Assembly (NCBI GenBank): GCA_020160935.1
Contig: JAIUPL010000035.1
Location: forward strand, 1-53,913
Direction: 5' to 3'
Source: Bacteroidota bacterium
Lineage (GTDB): Bacteria > Bacteroidota > Bacteroidia > Chitinophagales > Saprospiraceae
Length of the DNA: 53,913 bases
Within the stretch, counting starts at the first letter, position 1, and each line of letters starts with the position of its first letter. The notes beneath the pieces are model-generated. The model was not told the DNA's origin. It saw only the letters and a program-made list of their open reading frames with translations, and searched no databases. Position numbers and translations under genes: made by a program. Below are positions 52,431 to 53,913 of the stretch, piece by piece.

Positions 52431-53705
52431 TCACATCCGCACCAGCATGTGCGCAGCCCGGCCACGCTCCGTGATGATTTCCAGTTGATAGGCGCCGGAA
52501 GGGCATGCGCCTGGCAGCCATTCCGTCTGGTGCGCGCCTTCGGGCAGGCGGCCCAGGTTTTGAGTGTACACCAGTTGCCCTTGTGCATTGAGGACGCGCA
52601 GTTGTACGTCCGAAACATCGGGAAGAGAAAACGAAATGCGCGTCTGTGTGGCAACAGGGTTGGGCGCAATGGAAAGATCATTTACAGCAGCCTTCAACTC
52701 GTGCGAAGCAGTGGTGATATTGTCCCATTTCAGCAATTCCCCCGTCGCAATTTGCGTGATATACAGATTGCCATGTGCATCGAGCGCCAGACCCGCCGAA
52801 GGGTCAAAGTTTTCCAGTACCACTTCCTGCGTTCCATTCGGTTTGATACGGGTTACCCGGGCGCTGCCCGGCGCAAAACCCGGCGGTAAATTGGGGTCGA
52901 GTTCGAAATGCCCGAATTGTAAGACATACAAGTCGCCCGTAGCAGCATCCAGTGCCATATCGGTGAGTGTTGTGAGTCCCCAGGCATAGGTGCTTACAGT
53001 GCCGGTTGCATCCACCAGAAATATTTGCGCAGAGCCGTCCAAAAACGGGAAGCCGGTGAGTTGGCACACATAAAAGCCGCCGCCAGGCTTGCTGATGATC
53101 CGGGTTGGAACGGCATCTACCATTGGCGGACCGAACGGCAAAGGGTTGGGGGTAGACGGGAAAGTAGCGAAAATCGACATTTGGCCTACCGGCGTTACTT
53201 TTATGATGGCGTTGGCCGCTGCATCTGCCACATACAAATTGGAAAACTCATCGAGCGCCATAGAGTAGGGGTCGCTTTCCGGAATGCCTTGTCCAAGAAC
53301 AAATTCGGCAATATTCAAGGTGGCAACCGCTTCCACCAGTGTCTGTGGAGCGCTTATGCCGGGCGTGAAGCCGCTCAGGTCAAAAATCAGCACCTGGCCC
53401 GTTGCGCCCTCTGTTATCGCCAGTCTGTTGCCTGGCAATTCAAGGGTATGCCAGGGCCCGACACCCTCCTGATTGACCGTGTCGAACAGCGAAGGCAGTC
53501 CGACCACTACCGGCCAAATGTCGCCGTTGCCTTGAACGAGGGAAACGGCGCCGTCGTTGAAACCATAGCCGGATTCTACTACCCACGCACGTCCCTGGAC
53601 GTCGATGCCGACCCCCACCGGCACCCGCAGGCTGTCGGCAATGATTGTTTGTGCGTTCGCAGAAATGCAGAGTAAAGAAAGGAATGTGAAAAGAAGTGTT
53701 CTCAT
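52431..53705 (-). CDS. ScyD/ScyE-family secreted propeller protein with T9SS domain
   Basis: 424 residues. Signal peptide 1-18 (LLCISANAQ). A beta-propeller of the ScyD/ScyE (NHL/SMP-30-like) type covers about 20-340: RVPVGVGIDVQGRAWVVESG, EGVGPWHTLELPGNRLAITE, DPYSMALDEFSNLYVADAAA, LDPNLPPGFAPGSARVTRIK, and SAGLALDAHGNLYITQIATG. ScyD/ScyE are accessory proteins of scytonemin gene clusters in cyanobacteria, but the family is wide and no such cluster is seen here. The last roughly 75 residues are a T9SS sorting domain (SIAPNPVATQTRISFSLP to AAHMLVRM). Confidence 0.88.
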   Translation of the reverse strand: MRTLLFTFLSLLCISANAQTIIADSLRVPVGVGIDVQGRAWVVESGYGFNDGAVSLVQGNGDIWPVVVGLPSLFDTVNQEGVGPWHTLELPGNRLAITEGATGQVLIFDLSGFTPGISAPQTLVEAVATLNIAEFVLGQGIPESDPYSMALDEFSNLYVADAAANAIIKVTPVGQMSIFATFPSTPNPLPFGPPMVDAVPTRIISKPGGGFYVCQLTGFPFLDGSAQIFLVDATGTVSTYAWGLTTLTDMALDAATGDLYVLQFGHFELDPNLPPGFAPGSARVTRIKPNGTQEVVLENFDPSAGLALDAHGNLYITQIATGELLKWDNITTASHELKAAVNDLSIAPNPVATQTRISFSLPDVSDVQLRVLNAQGQLVYTQNLGRLPEGAHQTEWLPGACPSGAYQLEIITERGRAAHMLVRM

Positions 53706-53790
53706 GTGTAAACAGGTTTTTTTCGGTGAACATCCTGCAACATCGCAGGTGAAGGCATATACGAAGTGAATGGAGATTTGGATAATGATT

Positions 53791-53913
53791 GGTGTTTTTG
53801 TGTGCTTCGCACTTGGGGTTGAGATGTTGGATGAGACACGCCTTACGGTGCTGATAAAACGCGCCTTACGGCGCTATGGGGTTTGGGATTGGGCGGATGA
53901 TGCGGATTAAACA
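53791..53913. repeat. Second copy of the GTGTTTT/GCGCCTTACGGCGC element, cut by the window edge
   Basis: The sequence GGTGTTTTTGTGTGCTTCGC begins a left arm like that of 52154-52425. It continues through GTTGAGATGTTGGATGAGAC, a doubled CGCCTTACGG block, and the identical stretch ending GGCGGATGATGCGGATTAAA at the edge. Compared with the other copy it carries one extra GATRARAC-(A/G)CGCCTTACGG(T/C)GCT unit. The matching right arm must lie outside the window. Confidence 0.9.

Noticed and set aside
52431-53705. A scytonemin-type pigment cluster, because of the ScyD/ScyE-like propeller
   Set aside because: No other scytonemin gene is in the window, and the propeller family is broad; the T9SS domain points to a surface role.
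1857-53913. The inverted repeats as assembly or library artefacts
   Set aside because: The arms differ in word order and length, carry unique loops and sit consistently at gene ends; artefactual fold-back would give exact arms at arbitrary positions. Long reads would settle this.
1-53913. tRNA, rRNA or known riboswitch genes
   Set aside because: I looked for cloverleaf-like arms and familiar riboswitch cores in the gene gaps and saw none; weak or unusual ones could still be missed.

Overview
The window reads as a chromosome segment of a Bacteroidota bacterium, most likely a Saprospiria/Lewinella-like environmental species (inference). Reasons: five secreted proteins end in type IX secretion (T9SS) C-terminal sorting domains; several promoters fit the Bacteroidota pattern TTG-N19/20-(T/G)AnnTTTG; Shine-Dalgarno sites are mostly absent; and families typical of the phylum are present (OMP beta-barrel/TonB-like receptor with a carboxypeptidase-regulatory domain, ScyD/ScyE-type propeller, LytTR two-component pair, OmpH-like chaperone, bacterial GH3). 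No rRNA, tRNA, CRISPR array or intact insertion sequence was recognised.

Layout. 1-9 kb: NlpC/P60 lipoprotein, nitrilase-family amidase, enoyl-CoA hydratase, carA, amino-acid permease, 7-TM protein with a cytoplasmic HTH-like tail, lipoprotein MsrB, YdeI-like protein. 9-13 kb: T9SS protein, two small membrane proteins, a decayed TPR gene, a DJ-1/AraC regulator. 13-22 kb, all on the minus strand: T9SS PQQ-type sugar dehydrogenase, GH3, DUF4197 lipoprotein, a dihydroorotase homologue lacking its metal-binding HxH, a large membrane protein and a family 2 glycosyltransferase joined by a TTGA overlap. 22-29.6 kb, plus strand: fumC, a 32-residue membrane protein, O-antigen-ligase-like protein, TolC-like protein, OmpH-like protein, GNAT, two EamA transporters (one half-size), YjbR-like protein. 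29.7-34.2 kb: an operon of ECF-like sigma factor, membrane-anchored anti-sigma-like protein and exported TPR-CHAT protease-like protein, closed by a terminator. 34.4-41.6 kb: secreted repeat proteins (FG-GAP, Cys-rich, Kelch-T9SS, 1217-residue T9SS adhesin-like). 41.6-53.7 kb: LytTR/histidine kinase pair, outer-membrane receptor, CNNM/CorC-like protein, KAS III, M16 protease, ScyD/ScyE-like T9SS protein.

The most striking feature lies between the genes. At least thirteen junctions are filled almost completely by inverted-repeat elements. In most, the arms are tandem 7-9-bp words with a fixed part and a variable part: TTG+NNNN, TTAT+NNN, AGTCCTG/AGTCGTA, CTCTCAC(C), (C/T)ATCAACC(C/T), GTGTTTT+N. 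Arms often begin inside the upstream stop codon and end within a few bases of the next start codon. Several enclose shared inner motifs, such as GTAGAGT..(A)CC, a CTCGG-GAAG-AAAA...CTTACC core, and GTGCTTCGCTC with a downstream GCGCCTTACGGCGCTATGGGG block. Two composites with different words on each side are mirror images of each other. This looks like a dispersed family of modular intergenic hairpins, loosely analogous to the heptameric STRR repeats of cyanobacteria. Their origin and role are unknown.

The second item of interest is the sigma/anti-sigma/TPR-CHAT operon. It resembles in parts the CHAT-protease/sigma circuits seen in type III-E CRISPR loci, but here the CHAT protein is exported and no CRISPR array is present.
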